Shown: positions 9,347 to 18,815, counted from the first letter of the stretch. The stretch is 64,000 nt of DNA from Frondihabitans sucicola (GCF_030296615.1 NZ_AP027732.1:3539042-3603041), one strand, 5' to 3'. Notes: generated from the letters alone by a model not told the origin. Numbers and translations: made by a program.

Positions 9347-10159
9347 TCATTCATACCTCAGGTGCGTCACGTCTCCGGCAGCGACAGCGAACTCGGTGTC
9401 AACGTCATCCTGCAGGACGAGGAGTCGGCCGGCCTCGTCGAGGCCGGTCGCCGTGCCGTAGCGGTTCTCGCCGTCCGGAAGCTCGACCCGCACGCGGCGA
9501 CCGACGGTGTCGCACACGGCGACGACCGTGTCGCGGATGCCGGACGTGTCTCCTCCCGACGCCGCGAGGCGCTCGACGAGCGCGCGCAGGTTTTTGAGGT
9601 ACGCCGTGAACACGCGGTCGCCGATCTCGGCCGCCGTGCCGGTCGCGCCTTCGAGCGTCAGAGACGTCGACGTCGGCGTCGGCAGGTTCTCGGCGGCGAT
9701 GGTCAGGTTGATGCCCGAGCCCATGACGACCGCGTCGGGGACGCCGTCGACGGTGACGAGGTCGGCGAGGAGCCCGGAGACCTTCTGCCCGCCGATCTGC
9801 ACGTCGTTCGGCCACTTGAGCGTGACCTCGCGATCGGGCAGGAGATCGTCGATCGCCGCGCGGAGGGCGCCACCGGCGATCAGGGGATACCAGCCCCAGG
9901 CCTCGACGGGCAGGAGCGCTCCGGATGCGGTCCGCGTGCGGAGCAGCACGCTGGCCGCGAGCATCTCGCCGACCGGTGCCGACCAGGCGCGGTCGAGCCG
10001 TCCGCGCCCTGCCGTCTGGCCGAGGGACGCGATGACGGCGAAGTCGCCCTTCTGGGCGGCTTCCGCCACCAGGTCGGCGTTCGTCGAACCGGTGCTCTCG
10101 CGGTAGTCGAAGTCGCTCGACTCGGCCGATGCGAGCGGGAACAGGTCGCCGCCGCTCAC
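9347..10159 (-). CDS. birA: Biotin-[acetyl-CoA-carboxylase] ligase
   Basis: BirA (270 aa) activates biotin with ATP and attaches it to the carrier lysine of biotin enzymes, here presumably AccA3 encoded at 19589. Motifs include STNADLVAEA, QTAGRGRLDRAWSAPVGEML (the GRGRx biotinyl-AMP loop) and LKWPNDVQIGGQKVSGLL. It has no N-terminal helix-turn-helix, so it is a ligase without a repressor domain. The GTG start overlaps the TGA of the upstream membrane-protein gene (GTGA, 10156-10159). A much longer open frame upstream is a shadow of that gene. Confidence 0.95.
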   Translation of the reverse strand: MSGGDLFPLASAESSDFDYRESTGSTNADLVAEAAQKGDFAVIASLGQTAGRGRLDRAWSAPVGEMLAASVLLRTRTASGALLPVEAWGWYPLIAGGALRAAIDDLLPDREVTLKWPNDVQIGGQKVSGLLADLVTVDGVPDAVVMGSGINLTIAAENLPTPTSTSLTLEGATGTAAEIGDRVFTAYLKNLRALVERLAASGGDTSGIRDTVVAVCDTVGRRVRVELPDGENRYGTATGLDEAGRLLVLQDDVDTEFAVAAGDVTHLRYE

Positions 10160-11843
10160 CAGCCGAACCCTCGGAACGCCGCCTGCACGGCGGCGGACGC
10201 GTCGACCTTCTCGGTGAGGACGTCGGCTGCCGGCAGACCGCGGAAGTCGTAGATGTCGTAGCTGCCGCAGTCGACGATGTCGCGCGGGGCTCCCAGGTTC
10301 GTCAAGTCGTCTCCCCAATAGTCGGTGTGGCCGGCCGCGTCTCCCGCCGTCGCCACGACCACGTAACTTACCCGGGCGTTCCTGTAGGAGGCCAGGTTCA
10401 CCAGCCACGGATAGACGCTGAAGTCGAAGTTGACCTGCAGCAGGTCGACGCTGCCGCCGCCGTAGGCCTGGAGCCCACGTCCGGTCCAGAACTGGGCGAC
10501 ACCCGTGACGTGCTTGCCCCGGGACCAGTCGGTGAGACAGGTCGCGGCGGAGTAGCCCGGGCCGGCGGCCTCGCGAGCCACCGCGACTCCCGCTGGGACG
10601 GTGACGCCCACGACGACGAGGGTGCCCAGGGCGATCAGCGACGCGACGATCCTGCGCCCCCGCGCCTTCGGGAGCGCCCGAACCGGGGCGACGGCCACCC
10701 CGACGACCAGCACCAGGACCGGGGAGAACAGCAGCGGCAGGGCATACCGTGTCGAGATGCTCCCGGTGACCAGCAGCGCAAGGGGCAGCAGGATCACCGT
10801 GAAGCCGCCGAAGAGCGCCACGAGCGCCACCGGACCCGTACCTCGCCTCCCGACCGCGAGGACGCCCGCGACCAGCGACCCGAGCAGCAGCACCGCGGCC
10901 ACGACCGCCTCGACCAGCCCGCCCGGCGTCGCGACGAGGGCACGCACCGTGTCGGCCCCGAAACGCAGGCTCAGGTCTTCCTCCCCCAGCGGAAGTACTC
11001 GTTCTTGTCGGCGATGATGAAGCGCTGCAGCGGGTGCCGCGCGAGATAGCCCACCGCCGAACCGGCCAGCAGCGCCAGCGCGGTGGCGGACGGCCGCCAC
11101 CAGGGGTCACGGATCCGGGCGCGCCAGCGCACGAACGACAGCACGGCGAGCGCCGCGACCAGCGGCGCCGTCACCCAGAGGACGAAGAGCGGGTTGGACA
11201 GGGTCGACACGGCTGCGATGAGCCCGATGCCGAGGGCGGGCAGCAGGATCCTGCGCCCTCGTCCGTCGAGCGGGCCGGCCAGGTGCGCGACGAGTCCCAC
11301 CGTCGCGACCAGCGCCATCACCGTGCCCGAGTAGTAGGTCGTGGTCAGGTAGAGCGAGGCGATCTCGCCGGTGTTCCCGCCCGGACGGCTCTCGAGGAGG
11401 CTCAGTGCCACGACGACGAACACGCCCAGGACGGCGGCAGCGACCGGCCGGATCACGACGAGGGCGGGATCCTGCTCCGGTCGCGTCCGGATCACGCGGC
11501 CCGCGGCGTACCGCAGCAGGGCGTAGAGCAGGACGACGTTGAGCACGCCGTTGAGGAGGAGTGCTGCCGCGACGGTGCCGGTGACGGCCGCCGAGGCGGC
11601 GTACAGCGGCAGCTCGGGAAAAGCGAACAGGACCGGCGACATGCCCCATTCGAAGGGCTCGCCTCGCTCGATCGATCGCAGCATCAGCGGCAGCAGCACC
11701 GAGTCTCCGTCGTCGAGGAGCAGGCTGCGCTTGGCCCCGGCCAGGCCGTGCGCGAGGGCGACGACGGAGGACGAAGCGGCGAGCAGGACCCCGAGAACCT
11801 CCCACCCCAGGCGGGTTCGGCGGGCGGCGCGGCGGGTGGACAC
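10156..11843 (-). CDS. Polytopic membrane protein of about 562 aa, one frameshift
   Basis: Two overlapping frames (N-terminal part ending at 10971, C-terminal part from within 11100) make one protein of about 562 residues if one base is added to the five-base run at 10983-10987; the repaired join reads [18 protein letters not shown]. About 11-12 hydrophobic segments are followed by a C-terminal extracytoplasmic domain rich in Tyr and Trp. An acidic loop LLLDDGDS after the first segment recalls GT-C glycosyltransferases, but no family is recognised. The GTG at 11843 is six bases after TAGCGT, so it is probably leaderless. The gene overlaps birA. Confidence 0.7.
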
Positions 11844-11849
11844 GCCACG

Positions 11850-11855
11850 ACGCTA
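11850..11855 (-). promoter_or_regulatory. -10 hexamer TAGCGT, leaderless promoter of the 10156-11843 gene
   Basis: TAGCGT is followed by six bases and the GTG start on the minus strand. It probably drives the membrane-protein gene, birA and the PH-domain gene together. Confidence 0.5.
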
Positions 11856-11970
11856 CCGGTGCCGGACGCCGGCCACCTTCGTCGTGCGCAACTCGCCGCT
11901 CATTTTCTCGTTCGGCGGTCATTTGCGCACGACGAGCGACGAAGCGCCGGGGGCCTCCTGGCGCGGTTAG

Positions 11971-11976
11971 TAGAGT
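11971..11976 (+). promoter_or_regulatory. -10 hexamer TAGAGT, leaderless promoter of accD5
   Basis: TAGAGT is followed by seven bases and then GTG at 11984. The spacing supports that GTG over the in-frame GTG at 11975, which overlaps the hexamer itself. Confidence 0.6.
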
Positions 11977-11983
11977 GGTCGGC

Positions 11984-13582
11984 GTGACTGAAGAGCCCAC
12001 CCAGCCCGTACCCGCGACCACCGCGAGCAAGCTTGCCGACCTGAAGCAGCGCTACCACGAAGCAGTGGACGCGCCAGAAGCCGTCGCCCTCGAGAAGCAG
12101 CACGCCCGAGGCAAGAAGACCGCCCGCGAGCGGATCGAGCAACTGCTCGATGCAGGGTCGTTCGTCGAGATCGACGAGTACGTCCGCCACCGCACCACGG
12201 CGTTCGGGATGGACGCCAAGCGCCCCTACGGCGATTCCGTCGTCACGGGTACAGGAACGATCGGTGGCCGGCAGGTCGCCGTCTACTCGCAAGACTTCAC
12301 GACCTTCGGCGGCTCCCTGGGCGAGGTGGCCGGCGAGAAGATCGTCAAGATCATGGAGCTGGCGCTGCGCACCGGCGTGCCGATCATCGGCATGCTCGAC
12401 TCCGGCGGGGCACGCATCCAGGAGGGCGTCGTGGCCCTCGGCAAGTACGGCGAGATCTTCCGGCTCAACACCAAATCGTCGGGCGTCATCCCGCAGATCT
12501 CGATCATCATGGGCCCGGCCGCGGGCGGGGCCGTGTACTCGCCCGCTCTCACCGACTTCGTCATCATGGTCGACAAGACCAGTCAGATGTTCGTCACCGG
12601 CCCCGACGTGATCAAGACGGTGACCGGCGAAGACGTCGGTTTCGAAGAACTCGGCGGAGCGCTCACCCACAACAAGATCTCCGGTGTCTCGCACTACCTG
12701 GCCGCCGACGAAGACGACGCACTCGACTACGTCGCGACGCTCCTCGGGTTCATCCCCGACAACAACCTGACCGATCCGCCCGTCTACGACGTCGCGCCCG
12801 AGATGGAGACCACCGACGCCGACCGGCAGCTGAACACGCTCATCCCCGACTCGCCCAACCAGCCGTACGACATGCTCACGGTGATCGAGCACATCGTCGA
12901 CGACGGCGACTTCCTCGAGGTGCAGCCCCTGTTCTCCCCCAACATCGTGATCGGCCTCGGTCGCATCGAAGGCCGCTCGGTCGGCATCATCGCGAACCAG
13001 CCGAACGTGATGGCGGGCACTCTCAACATCGACGCCGGTGAGAAGGCGGCACGGTTCGTGCGCTTCTGCGACGCGTTCTCGATCCCGATCCTCACCCTCG
13101 TCGACACCCCCGGCTTCCTTCCCGGCACCGACCAGGAGTGGACGGGCATCATCCGCCGCGGCGCCAAGCTCCTCTACGCGTACGCCGAGGCGACCGTGCC
13201 GCTCGTCACGGTCATCGCGCGCAAGGCGTACGGCGGGGCCTACATCGTCATGGGGTCGAAGCAGCTCGGTGCCGACATCAACCTCGCCTGGCCCACCGCC
13301 GAGATCGCGGTCATGGGCGGGCAAGGAGCCGTCAACATCCTCTACCGCTCCGAGATCAAGCGCGCCACCGATGCCGGCGAAGACGTCCACGCGGTGCGCA
13401 CCAAGCTCGCCAACGACTACACGTACAACGTCGCATCGCCGTTCCTCGCGGCCGAGCGCGGTGAGCTCGACGGCATCGTCGAACCGGCCGCCACCCGCGT
13501 CGCAGTCATCAAAGCGCTCCGGGCGCTCCGCACGAAGCGGGCGTCGCTGCCGTCCAAGAAGCACGGGAACATCCCGCTGTGA
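11984..13582 (+). CDS. accD5: Acyl-CoA carboxylase beta (carboxyltransferase) subunit
   Basis: This 532-residue carboxyltransferase moves CO2 from biotin to acetyl- or propionyl-CoA, giving malonyl- or methylmalonyl-CoA. The crotonase-fold halves are clear: [15 protein letters not shown] and [13 protein letters not shown] in the first, [15 protein letters not shown] and [20 protein letters not shown] in the second. It partners with the biotin subunit AccA3 (19589-21349) and the epsilon subunit directly downstream. The GTG at 11984 fits a leaderless transcript. Subunit number 5 is assigned by resemblance to propionyl-type beta subunits, and the exact acyl specificity is not proven. Confidence 0.93.
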   Translation: MTEEPTQPVPATTASKLADLKQRYHEAVDAPEAVALEKQHARGKKTARERIEQLLDAGSFVEIDEYVRHRTTAFGMDAKRPYGDSVVTGTGTIGGRQVAVYSQDFTTFGGSLGEVAGEKIVKIMELALRTGVPIIGMLDSGGARIQEGVVALGKYGEIFRLNTKSSGVIPQISIIMGPAAGGAVYSPALTDFVIMVDKTSQMFVTGPDVIKTVTGEDVGFEELGGALTHNKISGVSHYLAADEDDALDYVATLLGFIPDNNLTDPPVYDVAPEMETTDADRQLNTLIPDSPNQPYDMLTVIEHIVDDGDFLEVQPLFSPNIVIGLGRIEGRSVGIIANQPNVMAGTLNIDAGEKAARFVRFCDAFSIPILTLVDTPGFLPGTDQEWTGIIRRGAKLLYAYAEATVPLVTVIARKAYGGAYIVMGSKQLGADINLAWPTAEIAVMGGQGAVNILYRSEIKRATDAGEDVHAVRTKLANDYTYNVASPFLAAERGELDGIVEPAATRVAVIKALRALRTKRASLPSKKHGNIPL

Positions 13583-13829
13583 GCGGGCGACACGCCCTCC
13601 CCCTCAGAGCGACGGGGACACGCCGACGATCAGGGTGCTCTCGGGCAACCCGACTCCGGCCGAGGTCGCGGCGGTCACAGCCGTCCTGGCCTCGCTGGAG
13701 GCCGAGCGAGCAGCCGAGGCGGCCGCTCAGAAGGCTCCGCAGGTGATCTCTGCCTGGGAGGAGAGCCGCCGCGGCTTGCGCGGCGCCATCACGGTCGGAC
13801 CCGGCCAGTGGAGCCGACACGCGGGCTGA
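13579..13829 (+). CDS. accE: Acyl-CoA carboxylase epsilon subunit, one frameshift
   Basis: The core [20 protein letters not shown] followed by a coiled Ala/Glu stretch and a basic tail ending [16 protein letters not shown] is the small epsilon subunit that stabilises actinobacterial acyl-CoA carboxylases. A GTG start overlaps the accD5 stop (GTGA, 13579-13582) but is out of frame with the core. Adding one C to the run at 13599-13603 joins them as an 83-residue protein starting [15 protein letters not shown]. It would be easy to miss in automatic annotation because of its size and the frameshift. Confidence 0.8.
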
Positions 13830-13973
13830 ACCGCTCTCACCGGAGACGCGGTGTCGTGACCGCGGACGGTTACGGCGCTGTCCTGCGGCCGCGCTGAGGC
13901 GAGCCACGCCGAGGCCGGACAGAACCGCGCGACAGGGACCTCGCTGGCACCTCTAGAAGGGCCGGGATTGCAG

Positions 13974-14000
13974 AAGGGCCGGACACCCAGTCCGGCCCTT
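13974..14000. terminator. Hairpin terminator after accE
   Basis: AAGGGCCGGA and TCCGGCCCTT form a perfect 10-bp stem with a seven-base loop. A direct repeat of AGAAGGGCCGG occurs at 13955-13965 and 13972-13982. The hairpin lies between the convergent accE and histidine-kinase transcription units. Confidence 0.7.
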
Positions 14001-14011
14001 CGCAAAATCCC

Positions 14012-14048
14012 CGAGTCGGGGCGACAACCCGAATGTCGCCCCGACTCG
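14012..14048. terminator. Second hairpin terminator, 15-bp perfect stem
   Basis: CGAGTCGGGGCGACA at 14012-14026 pairs perfectly with 14034-14048 around a seven-base loop. On the minus strand it is followed by GGGGATTTTG, so it most likely ends transcription of the kinase operon arriving from the right. Confidence 0.75.
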
Positions 14049-14305
14049 CCCCCGAACGATGATGGGCCCGCTTACCCTAGTTGACCCTCGTTCGGTGGTG
14101 TAACTCTGAGAGAGACACCTAGCACTAGTAATAATGCTGCCCTGGGAGGCCCGCCAAAAGTCGTCATTTAGGGGGACAACGGGGTGCAAAAACAGTCGGT
14201 CACGAGCCCCCGATGCCCCCCGTTGTGGGGATCCCCCGGCGTTTCGTATGCGTCACGACACTCGAATGGGGGACATTCCAGGTCGAAATGCACCTCGGCG
14301 GCAGG
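14049..14305. other. Noncoding stretch with repeated GGGGGACA and C-runs
   Basis: Together with 13830-13973 this makes about 475 bases without a supported gene. It holds an AT-richer patch (TAGCACTAGTAATAATG at about 14121-14137), GGGGGACA near 14171 and again near 14268, and ACAACGGGG (14176-14184) with its inverted copy CCCCGTTGT (14218-14226). The short open frames here cross the hairpins or shadow the kinase genes and are not convincing. It could be a long 3' region of the kinase mRNA, a small RNA gene or a protein-binding region. Confidence 0.4.
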
Positions 14306-15403
14306 TCAGGCGTCGACGTGCTCGGACGCGACCTTCGAGCGCGGGATCTGCAGCCAGAGGCTGACCTCGTCTTCTCCGTCGTCTTCGTCCTCGTCGTCGA
14401 AGTCGTCGTCGGCCGCGGTGCTGGAGCCGAGGGCGCTCGACTCGAGGTCTTCGGAACTGAGCCCGACGACGGTGACCGCGTACTCGGATCCTGCGGAGAC
14501 CGTCCGGATGATCAGCCGGTCGGCCGCTGCATCACGGATGGCATCGGCCAACTCGCGGTGGACGCGCTCGAGTTCGACGTCGTCGAGATCGTCGATGCCG
14601 CCTTCGTCGAGCAGGCTGACGATCGTGCCTCGCCGGCGCGCCGCCATGACCTCTCGGCGGACGTCGTCGCTGAGGAGCCGGCGGCCACGGATCTCGTCGC
14701 GGATGGCGCCCTCGAGGTTCAGGCACTCCTGACGTTCTTCGGGCGAGAGATCGCCGCCGGTCGCCACGATTCGCTGCAGCATCGGCCGCGCGGTGCGCCC
14801 CGTCTGCAGCAGGCGGAACTGCCGCTCGTTCACGTGCGCCTCTTGGGCGGCCTGCCAGTCGGCGGCCTCCTGCTCGGCTCGGATGAACTCGCGGGTATCG
14901 CGACTGGCCCGGGCCAGAGTCGCCTGGAGGGCGTGCGAGATACCCACCCAGCTCACGCTGCCGACGACGCCGAGACTCGCCAGTTCGGCGAAGTTTCCGC
15001 TCCAGATGACGGAGTGGACCACCAGGAACCCGACGCCGAACCAGGCGAAGCCGTGGCGACGCCGGGTCGAGACGATGACCATGAGCGTGCCGACGGCGGC
15101 CACGTACCAGGTCGCGTATCCGTTGCCGCCCGTGCGATGCGGGTCGAGCTGCGACGCGACGACCAGCGGCAGGATGACGGCCACCGCCAGGGCGACGCAG
15201 GCCATCCAGACCGGCAGGGTGAGGTTGCGGGACTTCGTCGGGTACAGGACCAGGGCCGTGGCGATCGCGTACAGCACCATCGTGACGACGACCGGCCCCG
15301 CGTGAGTCGGCATGTCGAGCGAGACGGCGGCCAGCAGCAGGTGGTAGAGCGAGAAGAGGGCGGCGAGCCCGATGGGGAGCCAGCGGGGCAGCTTGACGTT
15401 CAT
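14306..15403 (-). CDS. Membrane protein, likely partner of the adjacent sensor kinase
   Basis: This 365-residue protein has about six hydrophobic segments in residues 8-165, then a soluble region beginning with a coiled stretch (DTREFIRAEQEAADWQAAQE) and ending in a very acidic tail (DDDFDDEDEDDGEDE). The layout is like a histidine kinase sensor module, but no phospho-acceptor His motif and no ATP-binding N or G boxes are visible. It overlaps the true kinase gene upstream by four bases (ATGA). It may modulate the kinase or be a degenerate kinase; the function is unknown. Confidence 0.7.
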   Translation of the reverse strand: MNVKLPRWLPIGLAALFSLYHLLLAAVSLDMPTHAGPVVVTMVLYAIATALVLYPTKSRNLTLPVWMACVALAVAVILPLVVASQLDPHRTGGNGYATWYVAAVGTLMVIVSTRRRHGFAWFGVGFLVVHSVIWSGNFAELASLGVVGSVSWVGISHALQATLARASRDTREFIRAEQEAADWQAAQEAHVNERQFRLLQTGRTARPMLQRIVATGGDLSPEERQECLNLEGAIRDEIRGRRLLSDDVRREVMAARRRGTIVSLLDEGGIDDLDDVELERVHRELADAIRDAAADRLIIRTVSAGSEYAVTVVGLSSEDLESSALGSSTAADDDFDDEDEDDGEDEVSLWLQIPRSKVASEHVDA

Positions 15404-16665
15404 TCTTCGTCCTCCACGACGTGCGTCCGAACGGCCTGCGGGCGTGGGACGGCGCGGGGCCAGGTGAGTCGGATGACGGTGCCCGATCCGGTTTTCGTGT
15501 GGATCGAGGCTTCGCCGCCGGCGTTGGCCAGCCGCTCGGTGATCGACACGCGCACGCCGAGCCGTTCGCCGGGCACGGCGGCCGGGTTGAACCCGGAGCC
15601 GGTGTCGCCGACCTCCACGGTGACCATCTCTCGCGCCCAGTTGACGCTCACCCAGCGCGAGACGTCGTCCCCGCCGGCGTGCTGAACGCTGTTGACGATG
15701 GCCTGGACGGCCGCGGAGTAGAGCGCCTCGGCCGCATTCGCCGGGATCACGTGGTCGTCGAGCCCCTTGGCGCGCACCTCGACGTCGGCGCCGAGGTTGG
15801 CCACGAGCACCTGAATGCGCTCGCGCATCGAGGTGAGGCTCGTCGACGACTCGTCGAACGGGGTCACGCTCGCAGCCGTCGTGAGGTGCGACATCGCGTT
15901 GCGCGCCATCGTCGTGGCCAGTGCTCGCTCGTCGGGCGAGAAGGCTCGAGACGCCGAGATGAAGGTCGTCAGGACGCTGTCGTGCACGATCGCGTCGACC
16001 TGGACCCGCTCGAGTTCGGTGGCGTGCTCACGAATGGCGCTGGAATAGCGGGCCACGGCCATGTTCTGCGCCGTGTCGACCGACATGGAGGCCTGCCGGA
16101 GGAGCGTGATGAGGATCAGGACGGCCCCGCCCAGGATGATCGAGTACGACGCGTCGAGCGCGGCTCGGAGCGGCTCGACCCCGCCGCCGGAGGGCGTGAT
16201 CCGGATCAGCCCGTAGATGACGGGAGCGAGGAAGAGGTAGCCGGTCGCGACCCAGAGGGAGAAGGCGACGGCAGCCGCCGAGGTGGCGACGGTGACGAGG
16301 TACCAGAGCCACGGCACCTGGGGTTGCACGTGGGTCGGATCTTGAACGGCCAACGGCCAGGTGATCAGTGCGACCAGGAAGGAGATGGCGACGAAGGCCG
16401 CCGCGGTCTCGACACCGCGCATGACGGTACTGGCGAGGCCGATGGCGATGAAGCCGCCGAAGATGGCGATGGAGATGATCCAGCCCCAGGCGACCTGCAT
16501 GCTCGGCTGCTGAGCGATGACGAACGGAACGGCCTGGAGGCCGAAGACCACACCGAGGGCGGCCAGAGCGCGCGCGAAGATCTTGTCGAGCAGCGGCCCG
16601 CTGATCGGATTGCGTGTCTGCCTCGGTCGGAAGGTTGGAACGGACGAGGCTCCGTCAGCGGCCAT
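15400..16665 (-). CDS. Two-component sensor histidine kinase
   Basis: This 421-residue kinase has five or six membrane segments in residues 30-195, then a dimerisation region with the putative phospho-acceptor His in VDAIVHDSVLTTFISASR. The HATPase domain shows the N box (VQAIVNSVQHAG), G1 (GDTGSGFNP) and G2 (KTGSGTVIRLTW). The HD-type acceptor and order match kinases that pair with NarL-type regulators. Its first codons overlap the end of the regulator gene by 11 bases, so they form one operon. The stimulus is unknown. Confidence 0.9.
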   Translation of the reverse strand: MAADGASSVPTFRPRQTRNPISGPLLDKIFARALAALGVVFGLQAVPFVIAQQPSMQVAWGWIISIAIFGGFIAIGLASTVMRGVETAAAFVAISFLVALITWPLAVQDPTHVQPQVPWLWYLVTVATSAAAVAFSLWVATGYLFLAPVIYGLIRITPSGGGVEPLRAALDASYSIILGGAVLILITLLRQASMSVDTAQNMAVARYSSAIREHATELERVQVDAIVHDSVLTTFISASRAFSPDERALATTMARNAMSHLTTAASVTPFDESSTSLTSMRERIQVLVANLGADVEVRAKGLDDHVIPANAAEALYSAAVQAIVNSVQHAGGDDVSRWVSVNWAREMVTVEVGDTGSGFNPAAVPGERLGVRVSITERLANAGGEASIHTKTGSGTVIRLTWPRAVPRPQAVRTHVVEDEE

Positions 16666-17449
16666 CGCCGCCGTCCGCGTCGAGGCCCGGGAGGATGCCG
16701 TCTTCGACGGCCCGGCGGAGCAGGTCGACCTTGGTGGGAGCCGGGCGACCGACCTCGACGTACTTCACGCGGATGCGGTCGAGGTATTCGCGGGCGGTCG
16801 AGTACCCGATGCCGAGCTGCTGCGCGGCGAGCTTGAGCGGAAGGCCCGAAGCGTAGAGGTGCAGGATCTCGCGCTCGCGCCGCCCCAGCTGAGCCTTGGC
16901 GAAGTCGCGGTCGGCGTCGATCGCGCTGGCCCACTCGAGGTTGTTGAGGACGTCGCCGCGGGCGACCGTCGCGACGGCGGCCATGACGGTCTTGGTCGCG
17001 GACGACTTGGGGATGACCCCGGCGGCGCCGGCGGCGAGCGCCTCGCGCACGCTGGCGACTCGGTCGGCGATGCTGTGGACGAGGACCGCCGAACCGGTGG
17101 CCTGGACGCGCTTCACGTTCTCGGTCACGGTCGAACCGTCGCCGAGCGACAGGTCGAGGACCACGACGTCGACCTCGCGGCCGGCCAGATTGTCGACGAA
17201 CTCCTGAACGCCGGCGGCGGTGAGGATGACGTCGAAGCCCTCGTTCTGGCACGCGGCCTGAATGCCGAGCCGGACGGACTCGTGGTCGTCGACGATGGCG
17301 ACGCGCACGGAGCGGGTGCTGCCGGGCGCGGCACTCGCGGGCTCGGTGCTCGGGTTCGCCGGGTTGGCACCGCTGGCTTCGGTCGTGGATTCTGGCACGA
17401 TCATCCTTCGTTCGATGGGCGCGTCGGGGCCCTGATCCCCGGGCGTCAC
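16655..17449 (-). CDS. NarL/LuxR-type response regulator
   Basis: This 264-residue regulator has a receiver domain (VAIVDDHESVRLG with the acidic pair, VVVLDLSLGDGST with the phospho-acceptor Asp, and the Lys in GVIPKSSA) and a C-terminal LuxR helix-turn-helix (LGRREREILHLYASGLPLKLAAQQLGI, written here as two overlapping motifs LGRREREILHLYASG and GLPLKLAAQQLGIGYST). The first about 45 residues are Pro/Ser/Thr-rich linker. The GTG start lies seven bases after TAAGAT, so it is probably leaderless; the ATG at 17404 is less likely because its ribosome site is poorly spaced. It should be phosphorylated by the kinase it overlaps. Confidence 0.9.
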   Translation of the reverse strand: MTPGDQGPDAPIERRMIVPESTTEASGANPANPSTEPASAAPGSTRSVRVAIVDDHESVRLGIQAACQNEGFDVILTAAGVQEFVDNLAGREVDVVVLDLSLGDGSTVTENVKRVQATGSAVLVHSIADRVASVREALAAGAAGVIPKSSATKTVMAAVATVARGDVLNNLEWASAIDADRDFAKAQLGRREREILHLYASGLPLKLAAQQLGIGYSTAREYLDRIRVKYVEVGRPAPTKVDLLRRAVEDGILPGLDADGGDGR

Positions 17450-17456
17450 AGCCCAA

Positions 17457-17462
17457 ATCTTA
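17457..17462 (-). promoter_or_regulatory. -10 hexamer TAAGAT, leaderless promoter of the regulator-kinase operon
   Basis: On the minus strand TAAGAT is followed by seven bases and the GTG start of the response regulator. It lies in the 29-base gap after the methyltransferase stop. Confidence 0.55.
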
Positions 17463-17478
17463 CTGGGCCGGGAGGCGC

Positions 17479-18720
17479 CTAACGGCTCAGGCGCACCACT
17501 GTTTCAAGATGGTGCGTATTGGGGAACAGATCGAAGGCCCGGAGGTCTTGGAGCTGGTACCCACGCTCCGCGAAGAGCGCGATGTCGCGAGCCAGAGCGA
17601 CGGGGTCGCAGGCGACGTAGACGATCTGGGCCGGCTCGATGGACGCTATCCGTTCGACGACCTCCCTGCCAGCCCCCGAGCGGGGAGGGTCGAGGACGAC
17701 GGTCGCGTCGCGGAGGCGCTGCCGCTCGCCCGGTGACGAGGTCGTGGCGAGCTCGGTGATCCAGCGCTCGACCCGACCGGTGACCGCCGCGGCGCCGATC
17801 CACTCGGCGAGGTTCTCGGCGGCGTGGTCCGTGGCGCGGGTGTCGCTCTCGACGCTGGTGATACGCGTGGCCTGGCCGAAGCGGTCGCCGACGGCGGCGG
17901 CGAGCAGCCCGACTCCGCCGTACAGGTCGAGGTTCATCGCCCGAGGATCGAACCGCTCGGGGTCGATGAGGTCTTGCACCGCTGCGGTCAGGGTGCCGGC
18001 GGCAAGGCGGTGCACCTGCCAGAACCCGCCGTCGTCGAGGCGGAACTCGCGGTCGCCTACTCGTTCGACCACGGTCGTCCTGGCCTGGCTCCCCACGATG
18101 AGGCGAGCGCCGCCGTCGCTCGGCGCCAGCACGTCGATCTGCTCCTCGCCCGCGAAGAGCTGCTCGAGCGGGGCCGCGGCCTCGACGGCCTCCGTCGCCA
18201 GCGGCAGGTCGTCGACGGCGACGACGGTGTGCGAACGAGCCGCATACGGCCCGGGTCGGCCGGCCTCGTCGACGTGCAGCCGGATCCTGGTGCGCCATCG
18301 CGTACCGGAGAGGTCGTCGTCGCCGTCGAGCGCCTCGACGGTGATGCCCTTCGTCGTCTCCTCGTCGACCTTCCCCATGCGCGTGAGAGCGTCGACGAGC
18401 ACCTGGCGCTTCAGCTCGCGCTGGTGAGAGAGCTCGATGTGCCCGAACTCGGCTCCGCCGGCGCGCCGAGCAGGATCACGATCGATCGACGCCGCCGACC
18501 ACACGTGGGCCTGCCGATGCTCCGACGGCTCCAGGACGGAGACGGTGTCGGCTCGCCAGAACGACTTCTTACGATCGTCGGTGATGCGCGCAACGACCTT
18601 CTCGCCGGGGATCGCGTCGGTCACGAAGACGACACGACCGTCGAGTCGCGCGACGGAGATGCCGCCGTGCGCGATGGAGGTGACGTCGAGTTCGACGTCG
18701 TGGCCCTGCATGTCACCCAT
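17479..18720 (-). CDS. TRAM-domain class I RNA m5U methyltransferase (TrmA/RlmD-like)
   Basis: This 413-residue protein begins with a TRAM RNA-binding domain (VELDVTSIAHGGISVARLDG, then VFVTDAIPGEKVVARI) and ends with a SAM-dependent methyltransferase domain (LDLYGGVGLLAAAVGDRFG, VLDPPRSGAG) with the catalytic cysteine in VYVACDPVALARDIALF. This is the layout of 5-methyluridine methyltransferases of tRNA or rRNA; which uridine is modified cannot be told. No four-cysteine Fe-S cluster is visible. The ATG at 18720 is used; ATG at 18711 is an alternative. The open frame runs further upstream without family sequence. It is divergent from maf. Confidence 0.9.
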   Translation of the reverse strand: MGDMQGHDVELDVTSIAHGGISVARLDGRVVFVTDAIPGEKVVARITDDRKKSFWRADTVSVLEPSEHRQAHVWSAASIDRDPARRAGGAEFGHIELSHQRELKRQVLVDALTRMGKVDEETTKGITVEALDGDDDLSGTRWRTRIRLHVDEAGRPGPYAARSHTVVAVDDLPLATEAVEAAAPLEQLFAGEEQIDVLAPSDGGARLIVGSQARTTVVERVGDREFRLDDGGFWQVHRLAAGTLTAAVQDLIDPERFDPRAMNLDLYGGVGLLAAAVGDRFGQATRITSVESDTRATDHAAENLAEWIGAAAVTGRVERWITELATTSSPGERQRLRDATVVLDPPRSGAGREVVERIASIEPAQIVYVACDPVALARDIALFAERGYQLQDLRAFDLFPNTHHLETVVRLSR

Positions 18721-18803
18721 GGCTCCAGTGTGACGCATGGACACGGCGGAGCGGCCCGCCGGAGCATCCGCAGGCACGCTGGGATCACCCGCGACTCTTC
18801 TGC

Positions 18804-18809
18804 CAGGCT
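18804..18809 (+). promoter_or_regulatory. -10 hexamer CAGGCT, candidate leaderless promoter of maf
   Basis: CAGGCT, a one-base variant of TAGGCT, is followed by six bases and the ATG of maf. No ribosome binding site is present between them. Confidence 0.45.
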
Positions 18810-18815
18810 GGGCCC

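Noticed and set aside
11975..11977. GTG at 11975 as the accD5 start
   Set aside because: It overlaps the -10 hexamer, and the GTG at 11984 has the leaderless spacing.
11900..13564. A 554-codon minus-strand open frame opposite accD5
   Set aside because: The plus strand encodes an unmistakable carboxyltransferase; the antisense frame lacks any recognisable motif.
13953..14189. A 78-codon minus-strand open frame in the noncoding region
   Set aside because: It runs through both perfect hairpins, so base composition is dictated by the stems and not by codons.
14213..15685. Plus-strand open frames of 180-490 codons over the kinase operon
   Set aside because: They run antisense to the membrane partner and kinase genes and have no family features.
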